Source: an uncultured Pelagibacteraceae bacterium
GTDB lineage: Bacteria > Pseudomonadota > Alphaproteobacteria > Pelagibacterales > Pelagibacteraceae
Length of the DNA stretch: 40,448 nt
Reading direction: 5' to 3'
Assembly (NCBI GenBank): GCA_902553465.1
Contig: CACDKW010000004.1
Location: 1-40,448 of the forward strand
A program made the position numbers and the translations under genes. Below are positions 9,907-19,443 of the stretch, piece by piece (within the stretch, counting starts at the first letter, position 1; each line of letters opens with the position of its first letter). The notes beneath the pieces are model-generated. The model searched no databases. It was given only the letters and a program-made list of their open reading frames with translations, and was not told the DNA's origin.

Positions 9907-10430
9907 TCTTTAACAAAAACGACTGTAAGATCTGCAACTCTTATTCCAAATTTAGTCATTTTGGCTCTATTGATTGCAACTTTTTCATTTTGCATAAAAA
10001 TCCAATCATCAAAGGTAATTTTCATTTCTCTACCTTTTACAGGAACTAATAAAATGTACTCAAATTTAAATGCTGGTCCATATGAATAACCTTTGGCAGT
10101 TCCTACAACGTCTCCAGCAGTTCCCTCATAATTATGATCATCAATTTTTATAATTTGCCATTGTCTTTCTTGAACTTCACCATCATTCCAATTAAATTTT
10201 TCATCTAATACTAATTTTTTGCCATCCCATTTACCATTTAGATCGGCTGAAAATTGCCTTGTAACTTTTCCAGATCTGTTTTGAAGAACTCCCCAAGCTT
10301 TTACATTACCTGACAAATATTCTTCAATTATTAATCTTGGTTTTTGGTCTTTAAAATCTATTGGCTTCATTTCGTTTCCTGTACAGCTAGTTAATAAAAT
10401 TGTTACTAGTAATGCAAATATTATCTTCAT
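9903..10430 (-). CDS. DUF3833-family putative lipoprotein
   Basis: Signal peptide with lipobox (LLTSC); KAWGVLQNRSGKVTRQFSADLNGKWDG and GDVVGTAKGYSYGPAFKFEYILLVPV fit the DUF3833 family. Confidence 0.75.
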   Translation of the reverse strand: MKIIFALLVTILLTSCTGNEMKPIDFKDQKPRLIIEEYLSGNVKAWGVLQNRSGKVTRQFSADLNGKWDGKKLVLDEKFNWNDGEVQERQWQIIKIDDHNYEGTAGDVVGTAKGYSYGPAFKFEYILLVPVKGREMKITFDDWIFMQNEKVAINRAKMTKFGIRVADLTVVFVKD

Positions 10431-10435
10431 TGATA

Positions 10436-11611
10436 TTACTTATTACATAGTGAGAATTGAATTAAATCTATATTTTTTGATTTAAAACCTGCCTCACAAT
10501 AAGATAAATAAAATTCCCACATTTTCTTAAAGTTTAAATCGAATCCTTGGTTTTTAATTAAATCCCATTTTTTATTAAATTCTTTTCGCCAGATAATTAA
10601 AGTATCAGAATAATGTTTTGCGTATGAATTATACTCATTAAACTTTAACCCATTATCATCTGCGTATTTATATAAACTTTTTTTTGATGGCAAGAACCCA
10701 CCTGGAAAAATATATTTTTGAATAAAATCTTGCTTATTTTTATATCTATCAAATAAATTATCATCAATTGTAATTGCTTGTATGGCAACATTGCCTTTAT
10801 CAGAAATATTATTTTTAATTATATTAAAATAATTTTGTAAATAGCTTTGACCAACTGCTTCTATCATTTCAATTGATACTATTGAGTCATATTTATTTTG
10901 CAAATCCCTATAATCTTTTATTTCAATATTTACTTTTTCATTTAATCCTGCCTTATGAATTCTTTCTTTGGCAAAATCATATTGTTTTTTTGAAATAGTA
11001 ATACAATCTAATTTAGCATTATACTTTTTTCCAAAGTATTCTGCAAAACCTCCCCATCCACATCCAATTTCCAAAACTTTACTATTATCTTTTGGTTTTA
11101 TAAGATTAATTAATTTCTGATATTTGTTATTTTGCGCTTCTGATAATAATTGATTTTCATTTTCAAAAATAGCACTTGAATAAGTTAATGTTTCGTCCAA
11201 CCATAAAGAAAAAAAGTCATTTCCAAGATCATAATGTTTAGCAATATTTTTTTTACTTCTTTTTTTTGTATTTTTTATTATTTTATTTTTAATAAAATTT
11301 ATTATTGGAAAATCAAGTATGCCTGAAAACTTGTAAATTAACTTTATATTTCTTGCTGTTAATTCAATTAAGTTTGTTAGATTATCAGTTTGAAAATAAC
11401 CCTGCATGTAACTTTCTGCTAAACCAATGCTACCATATCTGATCAATTTGTAATTAAGATCGGGATGTTTGATAATTATTTTTACTTTAAGGTCCTCTTT
11501 TAAATCTCCAAATTTTAAAACATCACCCTCAAAGTTAATTATTTCAAGATAACCATGTTTAATATTTTTTAGAGCATTATAAACAATTGTATCAGAAATT
11601 TTATTTATCAT
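10436..11611 (-). CDS. Cyclopropane-fatty-acyl-phospholipid synthase-family SAM methyltransferase
   Basis: IAKHYDLGNDFFSLWLDETLTYSSAIF, VLEIGCGWGGFAEYF SAM motif, IEMIEAVG, FPGGFLPS. Confidence 0.93.
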   Translation of the reverse strand: MINKISDTIVYNALKNIKHGYLEIINFEGDVLKFGDLKEDLKVKIIIKHPDLNYKLIRYGSIGLAESYMQGYFQTDNLTNLIELTARNIKLIYKFSGILDFPIINFIKNKIIKNTKKRSKKNIAKHYDLGNDFFSLWLDETLTYSSAIFENENQLLSEAQNNKYQKLINLIKPKDNSKVLEIGCGWGGFAEYFGKKYNAKLDCITISKKQYDFAKERIHKAGLNEKVNIEIKDYRDLQNKYDSIVSIEMIEAVGQSYLQNYFNIIKNNISDKGNVAIQAITIDDNLFDRYKNKQDFIQKYIFPGGFLPSKKSLYKYADDNGLKFNEYNSYAKHYSDTLIIWRKEFNKKWDLIKNQGFDLNFKKMWEFYLSYCEAGFKSKNIDLIQFSLCNK

Positions 11612-11613
11612 TT

Positions 11614-12381
11614 TTAGTTTTCAAAGCTTATATTATTTTTTATTTTTAATTTTTTTTTGATGAATTTAATACCTTTGATCCATAGTTTAAATGCTTCAAA
11701 ATGTATTGCGGCAATAATTTTAAAAGTCATCAAAGGGTGTTTTAGGTATGATAAAAATAGGTTTTTATTATTTAGCTCGATTCTACTTCCATCTTGAGAA
11801 GCATACAGTAATTTTCCTTCTTCATCATATTGATCAATAATAACTGAAATTTTATCACCAGGTTTTAAAATTTTAAAAAAATATGTGCAGTTCATTTGAA
11901 TAAATGGGGATACATGAAATTTTTTTTTACAAGTATGTTTGATCGGATTTTCATTTTCTCTATTTTTAAATATATAAGTATGTTGCTCATCAAAAGTATT
12001 TTTAACTTCGTATAATATTGAAATTAATTCAGATTTTTTATTGTAAATAAAAAAAACACTTAATGGATTAAAAACAAATCCAAAAATTCTTGGATAGCAT
12101 AAAAGTTTAATTTTAATATCTCTTGTATCTATTTGATTATCTTTTAGATTTTTAATGACCCATTCTTTAACTGATGTTCCATCTCTTGGGCCATGATCTG
12201 CATCATAAAAACTAATGATGTTAAACCTATTGTATGAAAAAATTTTTAAATTCTTATGTAATAAATTAATTTCAGATATATCAATTAATATTGAAAAAAC
12301 TTTATATTTAAAAAAATGAACTTTAGGTTTAAATCTTTTATGAATTACGGTTCCATTATAAATTGAAGAATTTTTAATCAT
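11614..12381 (-). CDS. DUF1365-family protein
   Basis: IYNGTVIHKRFKPKVHFFKYKVF, DHGPRDG, CYPRIFGFVFNPLSVFFIYN, EVKNTFDEQHTY: typical DUF1365 motifs. Confidence 0.9.
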   Translation of the reverse strand: MIKNSSIYNGTVIHKRFKPKVHFFKYKVFSILIDISEINLLHKNLKIFSYNRFNIISFYDADHGPRDGTSVKEWVIKNLKDNQIDTRDIKIKLLCYPRIFGFVFNPLSVFFIYNKKSELISILYEVKNTFDEQHTYIFKNRENENPIKHTCKKKFHVSPFIQMNCTYFFKILKPGDKISVIIDQYDEEGKLLYASQDGSRIELNNKNLFLSYLKHPLMTFKIIAAIHFEAFKLWIKGIKFIKKKLKIKNNISFEN

Positions 12382-13615
12382 TTATACTTTTTATCATATT
12401 AATAGAGGATTTAATTCCATCCTCGTGAAAGCCATAACCAAAATAACTTCCACAAAACAAGATATTTTTTTTATTCTGCAAAGCATTTAATTTTTTTTGA
12501 TTATCCAAGGAATTTTGATCAAAATAAGGATGAGTAAATTTAACTTTTTTTAATATTTTTTCTTCTGAAATTTTCATGAAAGGGTTTAGCGTTAAGAATA
12601 TATTTTGTTTACATTTTAAATTTTGTAAAAGGTTTAACCAATATGTAAGTGAATTTTTTTCAGTATTTTTTTTATCTAAACATGAATTCCAAGATGACCA
12701 TACATATTTATTTTTAGGCATAACTTCTTCATCTGTATGAATAACTGCTAAATTTTCTCTATAATTAAAATTTGATAAAATTTCTTTTTCATCTTTTAAT
12801 GGTTCATCAATTAATGAAAGTGCTTGGTCTGCGTGAGTTGCCAAAACGACTTTATCATATTCAAAAAATTCATTACCACCTCCATAATATATTTGTACAC
12901 TTGAAGACAATCTTTTTATTAAATTAATATTATAATTTTTAAAATATTCTCCACTTATTTTTGATAAAATTTTATTAACATAAGTTCTGCTTCTATTTGA
13001 TACGGTGTACCATTGAGGTCTATTTTTTAACTTGAATAATCCATGGTTTTGAAAGAATTTTAAGAAAAACTTTAATGGCATTTCGCTTGCTTCATAAGTG
13101 GGCATTGACCAAATGGCTGAAACCATTGGTATTAAATGATATTCTATAAATGATTTGGACATTTTTTCTTTTGATAGAAACTGACCTAAGGTAATTTTTT
13201 CACTATATTCATTTATTTTATCACAGCGTTTATAGAAACTAATTATATCGTAAAACATTCTTAAAAATTTTATATTAAATAAGTTGGATTTTTTTGCAAA
13301 AATTCCTTTTAAACCTTTTCCGCAATACTCAAAATTTGTATCTTTAACATTTACAGAAAAAGACATATCACTTTTTTCAATTTCAACTTTATTTTCATTA
13401 AAAAAGTTTATTAAGCTAGGATAAGTTTCATAATTAAAAACAATAAAACCTATATCTAATGAAATTTTTTTTTCATTAATTAAAACATCAATAGTATGAG
13501 AATGACCTCCAAAATGATCATCTTTCTCAAATAAATCTACATGATGTTTTTTTGATAGATAATAAGCTGCACTTAAACCTGATATTCCCGATCCAACAAC
13601 TGCTATTTTCATCAA
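12374..13615 (-). CDS. FAD/NAD(P)-binding amine-oxidase-like oxidoreductase
   Basis: MKIAVVGSGISGLSAAYYLSKKHHVDLFEKDDHFGGHSHTI dinucleotide motif; upstream of DUF1365 and overlapping it by 8 bp. Confidence 0.9.
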   Translation of the reverse strand: MMKIAVVGSGISGLSAAYYLSKKHHVDLFEKDDHFGGHSHTIDVLINEKKISLDIGFIVFNYETYPSLINFFNENKVEIEKSDMSFSVNVKDTNFEYCGKGLKGIFAKKSNLFNIKFLRMFYDIISFYKRCDKINEYSEKITLGQFLSKEKMSKSFIEYHLIPMVSAIWSMPTYEASEMPLKFFLKFFQNHGLFKLKNRPQWYTVSNRSRTYVNKILSKISGEYFKNYNINLIKRLSSSVQIYYGGGNEFFEYDKVVLATHADQALSLIDEPLKDEKEILSNFNYRENLAVIHTDEEVMPKNKYVWSSWNSCLDKKNTEKNSLTYWLNLLQNLKCKQNIFLTLNPFMKISEEKILKKVKFTHPYFDQNSLDNQKKLNALQNKKNILFCGSYFGYGFHEDGIKSSINMIKSIND

Positions 13616-13747
13616 TTTTAGTGATTTTCCTCAGGTAATAATTTAAATCGTTGTGCCAAACTTAAAATATTTTTAACATAGAAAATAAATCTCTTCCAAC
13701 TAAATTAATAGTCTCATTTTAAAATAGTACCAAATTAAATAGCTAGA

Positions 13748-13924
13748 TTAGTGAGTTTTAGCTATTGAGGCAATTTTGTCTTTAAGAGCTAATTTTTTTT
13801 TCTTTAAGGCTCTTAAACTAACCCAAGAATCTGAAGTTCTATCGTTTAGTCTTGCTTTTGTTATTTTTTTAATTTGGATGTCTACTTGTTTTTTTTCTTT
13901 TGATAAGTCTTTAATTAAAGACAT
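13748..13924 (-). CDS. Small YdcH/DUF465-like protein (58 aa), absent from the ORF track
   Basis: Manual translation: MSLIKDLSKEKKQVDIQIKKITKARLNDRTSDSWVSLRALKKKKLALKDKIASIAKTH*. The basic LRALKKKKLALKDKIA tail is typical of the YdcH family. Confidence 0.6.
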   Translation of the reverse strand: MSLIKDLSKEKKQVDIQIKKITKARLNDRTSDSWVSLRALKKKKLALKDKIASIAKTH

Positions 13925-13971
13925 TACTATTTATATCATAATTTTAAAAAAAAAATTAATTATAGAATAAA

Positions 13972-14832
13972 TTATTTTACAATTTTACGGTTAAAGAATT
14001 GCATTAAAACTGCTGATAAAACAATTGTACCTCCAACTAAAACAACTAATGGTGGAGTTTCACTTATAAACAACCAGGCCCAAAGAGGTCCTAATACAGC
14101 TTCAGTTAGCATAATGATTCCAACTAGTGCAGAAGGAGTAGTTTTTGCCCCAATTGTGATGAATATAAATCCTAAACCTACTTGAAAAAAACCTGCGATA
14201 AATCCTAAAAATATATCATGTGAAGAAATGATAATTGTTGTTGAAAATAAATATCCTATTATGATGGCACCAATGCCGGCAATTAATTGAAGCGGTATCA
14301 TATCTACGCTAGGATATTTTCTTACAGTTAATATCAAAACAGCAAAGGAAATTGGCATAACAAAAGCAGCAATATTTCCAATCATTTGTCCGGGGGTCAA
14401 AGAGCTTCCAAGCATTAAAAAAATACCAAAAAAAGCCAAAAAAATAGAAGCTAAAGTTAACTTAGAAATTTTTTCTTTAAGAAATATATATCCAAATATT
14501 GTTAGAAATATTGTTTGAGTTTGAATAATAAAATTAGCATTTGCTACAGTGGTATTATACATTGCAAAAACATATCCCGCATAACCAAAAGATAAAACTA
14601 TACCACCTAAAAAACCTGGTAAACCCACTTTATATATAGATCTTAAAAAATTTTTTTTATGACTTATTGTTAAAAAAACTAAAACAACAATTGAAAAAAA
14701 TATAGATCTCCAAAATAGAATTTGCCAAAGATTTGCTCCTTCAAATGACTTAACGATCAATCCTCCAAAACTTAAAGTACATGCACCTAAAAAAACTAAA
14801 AGCGGACCTGGAGCCTTATTTAAGAAATTCAT
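13972..14832 (-). CDS. DMT-superfamily (EamA) transporter
   Basis: About 10 hydrophobic helices, two EamA repeats, GPLWAWLFISETP motif near the C-terminus. Confidence 0.88.
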   Translation of the reverse strand: MNFLNKAPGPLLVFLGACTLSFGGLIVKSFEGANLWQILFWRSIFFSIVVLVFLTISHKKNFLRSIYKVGLPGFLGGIVLSFGYAGYVFAMYNTTVANANFIIQTQTIFLTIFGYIFLKEKISKLTLASIFLAFFGIFLMLGSSLTPGQMIGNIAAFVMPISFAVLILTVRKYPSVDMIPLQLIAGIGAIIIGYLFSTTIIISSHDIFLGFIAGFFQVGLGFIFITIGAKTTPSALVGIIMLTEAVLGPLWAWLFISETPPLVVLVGGTIVLSAVLMQFFNRKIVK

Positions 14833-15779
14833 CTTATTTGACTTAAAATATTGTGTGTTTCAATTTCATACAATTTATAAAGCTTTTCTGCCTCATCCAG
14901 TTCGACTGATTTAAATTTGATTTTTGACCCGGGAGTTAGTTGAGTCAATCTATCATAATCTGCAGATATAACTATTGCAATTTTTGGATACCCTCCGATT
15001 GTGCCATGATCAGACAACATAATTATTGGATTTCCATCTGGAGGAACTTGAATAACTCCTTTTATTAATCCTTCAGATTTAATATTTGCCTCGGCTACGT
15101 TTTCAATCTTTTGGCCTTCAAGTCTCATTCCCATTCTGTCAGTAAGCTTCGATACTATAAATTCTCTTGAAAAAAAAATTTGTTTCGCTTTTTCTGAAAA
15201 AAAATTAAAGTTGGTACCTTTTAAAACTCTAATAAATTCAATTTTAGAATTAAAGTAATCAATTTTATTACTCTCTGACAAACTCTCATTTTTGTTTATA
15301 TATATTTTCTGATTTACTCGAAATTTTTCTCCATCATTTGATCCAATTTTTGCTTTTGTATTTACTGAACAACTTCCCCAAATGTATTCTCCAGCAAAAC
15401 CATTTTTAATTGAAAAATATCCATAAACTGATTTATTTGTAGATATAATATCTAATTGATCTCCATCTTTAAGTTCAAAAGTTCTATAGCATAATCCTTT
15501 CTCGATTTTCGAATTTTTCCTTAAAATATTAAAAGTTACATTTCCCGTAATTACACCTGTTACTTTTCCTAATTTCAATTTTATTAATGGTCCTTGATAA
15601 GCAAATTCTAATGATGCTTCATTTAGTTTGTTTCCTACTAATTTGTTACCAATTAAGTAATTTCTTTTATCCATAGAACCACTAAAGGGTATTCCTATGT
15701 GATATTGATTACTTCTACCTAAATCCTGTAAAGTAGAATGAATGCCTGGCCTTATAATTTCAAAATATGCTTTATTCAT
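14829..15779 (-). CDS. pxpC: 5-oxoprolinase subunit C / biotin-dependent carboxyltransferase-like (KipA)
   Basis: IIRPGIHSTLQDLGRSNQYHIGIPFSGSMDKRNYLIGNKLVGN; SDRMGMRLEG; GNPIIMLSDHGTIGGYPKIAIV. Confidence 0.92.
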   Translation of the reverse strand: MNKAYFEIIRPGIHSTLQDLGRSNQYHIGIPFSGSMDKRNYLIGNKLVGNKLNEASLEFAYQGPLIKLKLGKVTGVITGNVTFNILRKNSKIEKGLCYRTFELKDGDQLDIISTNKSVYGYFSIKNGFAGEYIWGSCSVNTKAKIGSNDGEKFRVNQKIYINKNESLSESNKIDYFNSKIEFIRVLKGTNFNFFSEKAKQIFFSREFIVSKLTDRMGMRLEGQKIENVAEANIKSEGLIKGVIQVPPDGNPIIMLSDHGTIGGYPKIAIVISADYDRLTQLTPGSKIKFKSVELDEAEKLYKLYEIETHNILSQIR

Positions 15780-16446
15780 TAAATTTCAAATATTCGTCTT
15801 TATTAATCCTATAAAAAACAACTCTATCTCCTGGATTAATTATTAAAGGATTGCTCTCATTAAATTTATCAAAAACTTTTATTGGAGTATTTCCAATAAT
15901 GTTCCATCCACCTGGACTTTCAAAAGTATAAATATTGCAGAATTGCTCAGTTATTCCCACAGATCCCTTGGGAACTTTTACTCGTGGTGTTTCTAATCTT
16001 TCTAATCTTATCTTTGAATCTATATCTCCAAGGAAAGGCATACCAGCAATAAAACCTGTCATATAACAAAAATATTCCTTATTTAAAAATGATTGAAGAA
16101 TTTCATCTTTTTCAATCTTTAATTTTTCAGATAGTCTTTTTAAATCTAAAGAAAATTCATCATCTAAGCAAATAGGTATTTTGATTATTTTTGATTTATT
16201 GTTTTCAGTTTCTTTTATATCTAAATTTATAATTTTTTCTTTCAAATTTTGAAAATTTAAAACTGATAAATCATATGAAATAATTAATTTATTATATGAT
16301 GGAGTAATGTTTGTTATTCCTTTTAAATCTAATTTCTGCAAATTTTTAAAATATCTAATTACATTTGAATTGATTTCTTTATTAATTTCGTTACCAAAAT
16401 CGCAATATAAGGCTGCGTCACCAAGATTTAATATATTTTTTAACAT
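15772..16446 (-). CDS. pxpB: 5-oxoprolinase subunit B (KipI)
   Basis: GDAALYCDFG, YMTGFIAGMPFLGDID, PRVKVPKGSVGITEQFCNIYTFESPGGWNIIGNTP. Confidence 0.92.
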   Translation of the reverse strand: MLKNILNLGDAALYCDFGNEINKEINSNVIRYFKNLQKLDLKGITNITPSYNKLIISYDLSVLNFQNLKEKIINLDIKETENNKSKIIKIPICLDDEFSLDLKRLSEKLKIEKDEILQSFLNKEYFCYMTGFIAGMPFLGDIDSKIRLERLETPRVKVPKGSVGITEQFCNIYTFESPGGWNIIGNTPIKVFDKFNESNPLIINPGDRVVFYRINKDEYLKFNE

Positions 16447-16473
16447 GTCATGTTATAATTCAAAATTATTACT

Positions 16474-17247
16474 ATGGAAATTAATATAAATTGCGATTTA
16501 GGTGAGAAATCAAAACATCATTCAAACCATAACGATCCTAAATTATTAGATATTGTTAACTCAGCTAACGTTGCCTGCGGATATCATGCTGGTGATGACC
16601 AATCTATGAATCAGGTCATAGAAATATCAAAAAAAAATAAAGTTAGTATTGGTGCCCACCCTTCTTTTAATGATCCAGAGAATTTTGGAAGAAAAAGAAT
16701 GAATTTATCCGCAAAAGAAATAAGAAAGTTAATTATTGATCAATACGCTATTTTACAAAATATAGCCTCTAAACATGGAGAAAATGTTACTCATATTAAG
16801 CCCCACGGTGCATTAAATAATATGGCATGTGAAGATATTGAGCTCGCTACCACTATAGCAAAAGCAATATATGAAATAGATAAAAATTTAATTTATTTAG
16901 TTCCTACTGGATCTAAGATGGAAATAGCTGCAAAAAAATTAAATATGAATATTGCTTGTGAAATATTTGCAGATAGAAACTATGAGGACGATGGTAATTT
17001 AGTTTCAAGATCTAAGCCACATGCATTAATTACAAATCCTGAAGAAGCAAAGAAGCATGTGTTAAGTATGGTAAAAAATCAGGCTATAAATTGTCACAGT
17101 GGAAAACAGATACCTTGCGAAATAGATTCTGTCTGTATACATGGTGATAATGAAAGTTCGTTAGCTACAGCAAAGTCAATAAAAGAAAATTTGATAGAAA
17201 ATGGACTTAAATTAAAATCTTTAAATACTATGAAAAAATTTATTTAG
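16474..17247 (+). CDS. pxpA: 5-oxoprolinase subunit A (LamB/YcsF)
   Basis: INCDLGE, SANVACGYHAGDDQSM, SIGAHPSFNDPENFGRKRM, HIKPHGALNNMA, CIHGDNESS. Confidence 0.95.
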   Translation: MEININCDLGEKSKHHSNHNDPKLLDIVNSANVACGYHAGDDQSMNQVIEISKKNKVSIGAHPSFNDPENFGRKRMNLSAKEIRKLIIDQYAILQNIASKHGENVTHIKPHGALNNMACEDIELATTIAKAIYEIDKNLIYLVPTGSKMEIAAKKLNMNIACEIFADRNYEDDGNLVSRSKPHALITNPEEAKKHVLSMVKNQAINCHSGKQIPCEIDSVCIHGDNESSLATAKSIKENLIENGLKLKSLNTMKKFI

Positions 17248-17249
17248 AT

Positions 17250-17732
17250 ATGAAAAAAATTTTCCTTACTCTATTAATAATCTTTTTATCAGTTGTTAAT
17301 TCTTATGCAGCCAGCTCATCTTCGGATACAAAAGTTACATCCAACTATGATAAAGCAATTAAATTAATTAAATTTGCAAAAAAATATGAGAAAAAAGGTA
17401 AAATAGATAAAGCAAATAAAAGATATGAAAAAGCTCTCAAATTATTATTAAAATCTAATAAAGAAAAACCAAATAACGCTGATATTTTAAATTACTTAGG
17501 ATTTACAACAAGAAAACTTGGAGATTTTGAAAAAGGTGAAAAATATTATCTTGAAGGTTTAGCCATAGAGCCAGACCACATGGGTATTAATGAATACCTA
17601 GGTGAGTTGTACGTAGCTACTAATAGAATTGATCTAGCTAAAGAAAGACTAGAAATTTTAAAAACTTGTAATTGTAAAGAATATCAAGAATTAAGACAAG
17701 TCATTGATGGTACAAAAAAATCTAAATATTAA
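17250..17732 (+). CDS. Secreted TPR-repeat protein
   Basis: Signal peptide, then TPR-like repeats (ADILNYLGFTTRKLGDFEKGEKYYLEGLAIEPDHMGINEYLGELY). Confidence 0.8.
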   Translation: MKKIFLTLLIIFLSVVNSYAASSSSDTKVTSNYDKAIKLIKFAKKYEKKGKIDKANKRYEKALKLLLKSNKEKPNNADILNYLGFTTRKLGDFEKGEKYYLEGLAIEPDHMGINEYLGELYVATNRIDLAKERLEILKTCNCKEYQELRQVIDGTKKSKY

Positions 17733-17749
17733 TCAATAAATAAATTTAT

Positions 17750-18133
17750 ATGCATATTGTTGAAGCTTTTGGAAGAATATTTATTTCCACACTTTTTATT
17801 GTAGAAGCTATACGAAAAATTTTATTTAAAGAAGAAACTATTTTTTATATGGAAGACTATGGTGTTTCAGAAATTTTATTTTATCCATCGTTAATTTTCG
17901 AGTTAGTTTTTCCAATATTATTAATTATTGGATATCAAACAAGAATTTCTGCAGTTGCAATTTTTATATTCACTATAGTTGTTACGGTAATTTTTCACAA
18001 CGATTTTGAAAGCCAGACTCAATTTATGGCGCTTTTAAAAAACTTATCAATAGCAGGTGGACTTTTAATAATTGCCTCTAATGAACCCAAAATTTGTACT
18101 TTGGATTATTATTTGAAAAGTAAACAATCCTAA
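17750..18133 (+). CDS. DoxX-family membrane protein
   Basis: FGRIFISTLFIVEAIRKILF, LIIGYQTRISAVAIFIFT, FMALLKNLSIAGGLLII typical of DoxX/DoxD. Confidence 0.8.
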   Translation: MHIVEAFGRIFISTLFIVEAIRKILFKEETIFYMEDYGVSEILFYPSLIFELVFPILLIIGYQTRISAVAIFIFTIVVTVIFHNDFESQTQFMALLKNLSIAGGLLIIASNEPKICTLDYYLKSKQS

Positions 18134-19443
18134 TTATTTAAATTTTGTACCATTTGCTCTGGAAGCCATAAAGCAATTTCAGGAAAAATAATTATCATTA
18201 TAACTGCTAAAATCATTAACAAAAATAAAGGGAAAGCGCTTCTTGCAATGTATCCCATATCTTTATTTGCCATTCCCTGTAAAACAAAAAGATTAAATCC
18301 TACCGGAGGTGTAATTTGTGCCATTTCAACTACAACTACTAGAAATATACCGAACCAAATCATATCAAATCCTGCTTGTCTAATCATAGGCTCTATTATA
18401 GCCATCGTTAAAACTACAGCAGATATTCCATCAAGAAACATTCCCAAAATAATATAAAAAATCATTAATACAAAAATTAATAAATATGGTGAGAGCTGCA
18501 TACCTTCTATCCATATAGCTAAATTTCTTGGAAGCCCTGTAAAGCCCATTGCTAGAGATAAAAAAGTTGAGCCGGCTAGAATAAAAGCGATCATACAGGA
18601 AGTTTTTGTTGCACCCAATAAAGATTCTTTAAAAGTTTTTAGACTCAGGCTTTTTTGAAAGTAAGAAAGAATAAGAGCTCCAACAACACCTAGAGAAGCA
18701 GCTTCAGTGGCTGTAGCAACACCAGTATATATTGAACCAATTACACCAAGTATTAAAATTATTACTGGAAGTAATTGTTTTGATTTTTTAATTTTATCTA
18801 AAAAAGAAAATCTTTCATACGACCTTGGCATAATTTTATTATTTATTAATGACCAAATGATTACATATGACATAAAAATTAAAGCAATCATTATTCCAGG
18901 AATAATTCCTGCTATGAATAATTTTGCAATAGATTCTTGAACTGTCACTCCATAAATAATTAAAATAATTGAAGGTGGTATCAACAAGCCTAATGTTCCT
19001 GAGCCGGCTAAACTGCCAAGTAAAATTTTTTCAGGGTACTTTCTTTTTCTAAGTTCAGGAATTGACATTTTTCCAACTGTTGCAACTGTAGCAGCTGAAG
19101 ATCCTGAAATTGCTGCAAAAAGCGCACAACCCACAACATTAACATGTATTAAACCCCCGGGTAGCTTTTGCATCCATGGGGATAGACCTTTAAACAAATT
19201 TTCAGATAATTTAGTCCTGAATAGAATTTCTCCCATCCATACAAAAAGTGGTAAAGCAGTTAGTGTCCATGAAGATGAAGTGCCCCAAATTGTTGTTGCC
19301 ATTGCATCTCCTACTGGTCTCGACGTAAAAAGCATCATACCTATTGCGGATACACCAATCATACTTATCGCAACCCAAATTCCAGTCCCTAAAAAGAATA
19401 ACAAAACTGTTATAAAAAAAATTGTTAAAAAAATTTCATCCAT
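18130..19443 (-). CDS. dctM: TRAP transporter large permease (DctM)
   Basis: SGSSAATVATVGKMSIPELRKRKYPEKILLGSLAGSGTLGLLIPPSIILIIYGV; TPPVGFNLFVLQG. Confidence 0.95.
   Translation of the reverse strand: MDEIFLTIFFITVLLFFLGTGIWVAISMIGVSAIGMMLFTSRPVGDAMATTIWGTSSSWTLTALPLFVWMGEILFRTKLSENLFKGLSPWMQKLPGGLIHVNVVGCALFAAISGSSAATVATVGKMSIPELRKRKYPEKILLGSLAGSGTLGLLIPPSIILIIYGVTVQESIAKLFIAGIIPGIMIALIFMSYVIIWSLINNKIMPRSYERFSFLDKIKKSKQLLPVIILILGVIGSIYTGVATATEAASLGVVGALILSYFQKSLSLKTFKESLLGATKTSCMIAFILAGSTFLSLAMGFTGLPRNLAIWIEGMQLSPYLLIFVLMIFYIILGMFLDGISAVVLTMAIIEPMIRQAGFDMIWFGIFLVVVVEMAQITPPVGFNLFVLQGMANKDMGYIARSAFPLFLLMILAVIMIIIFPEIALWLPEQMVQNLNN

Noticed and set aside
13616-13747. 132-bp intergenic region considered as a possible ncRNA or tRNA
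   Set aside because: No tRNA cloverleaf, riboswitch motif or strong hairpin could be identified by eye.
13776-13970. Plus-strand 64-aa ORF
   Set aside because: Low-complexity hydrophobic frame opposite the YdcH/DUF465-like small gene, which is the better explanation.
18248-18940. Two plus-strand ORFs (18248..18457, 18707..18940) within dctM
   Set aside because: Antisense shadows of a well-supported TRAP permease.
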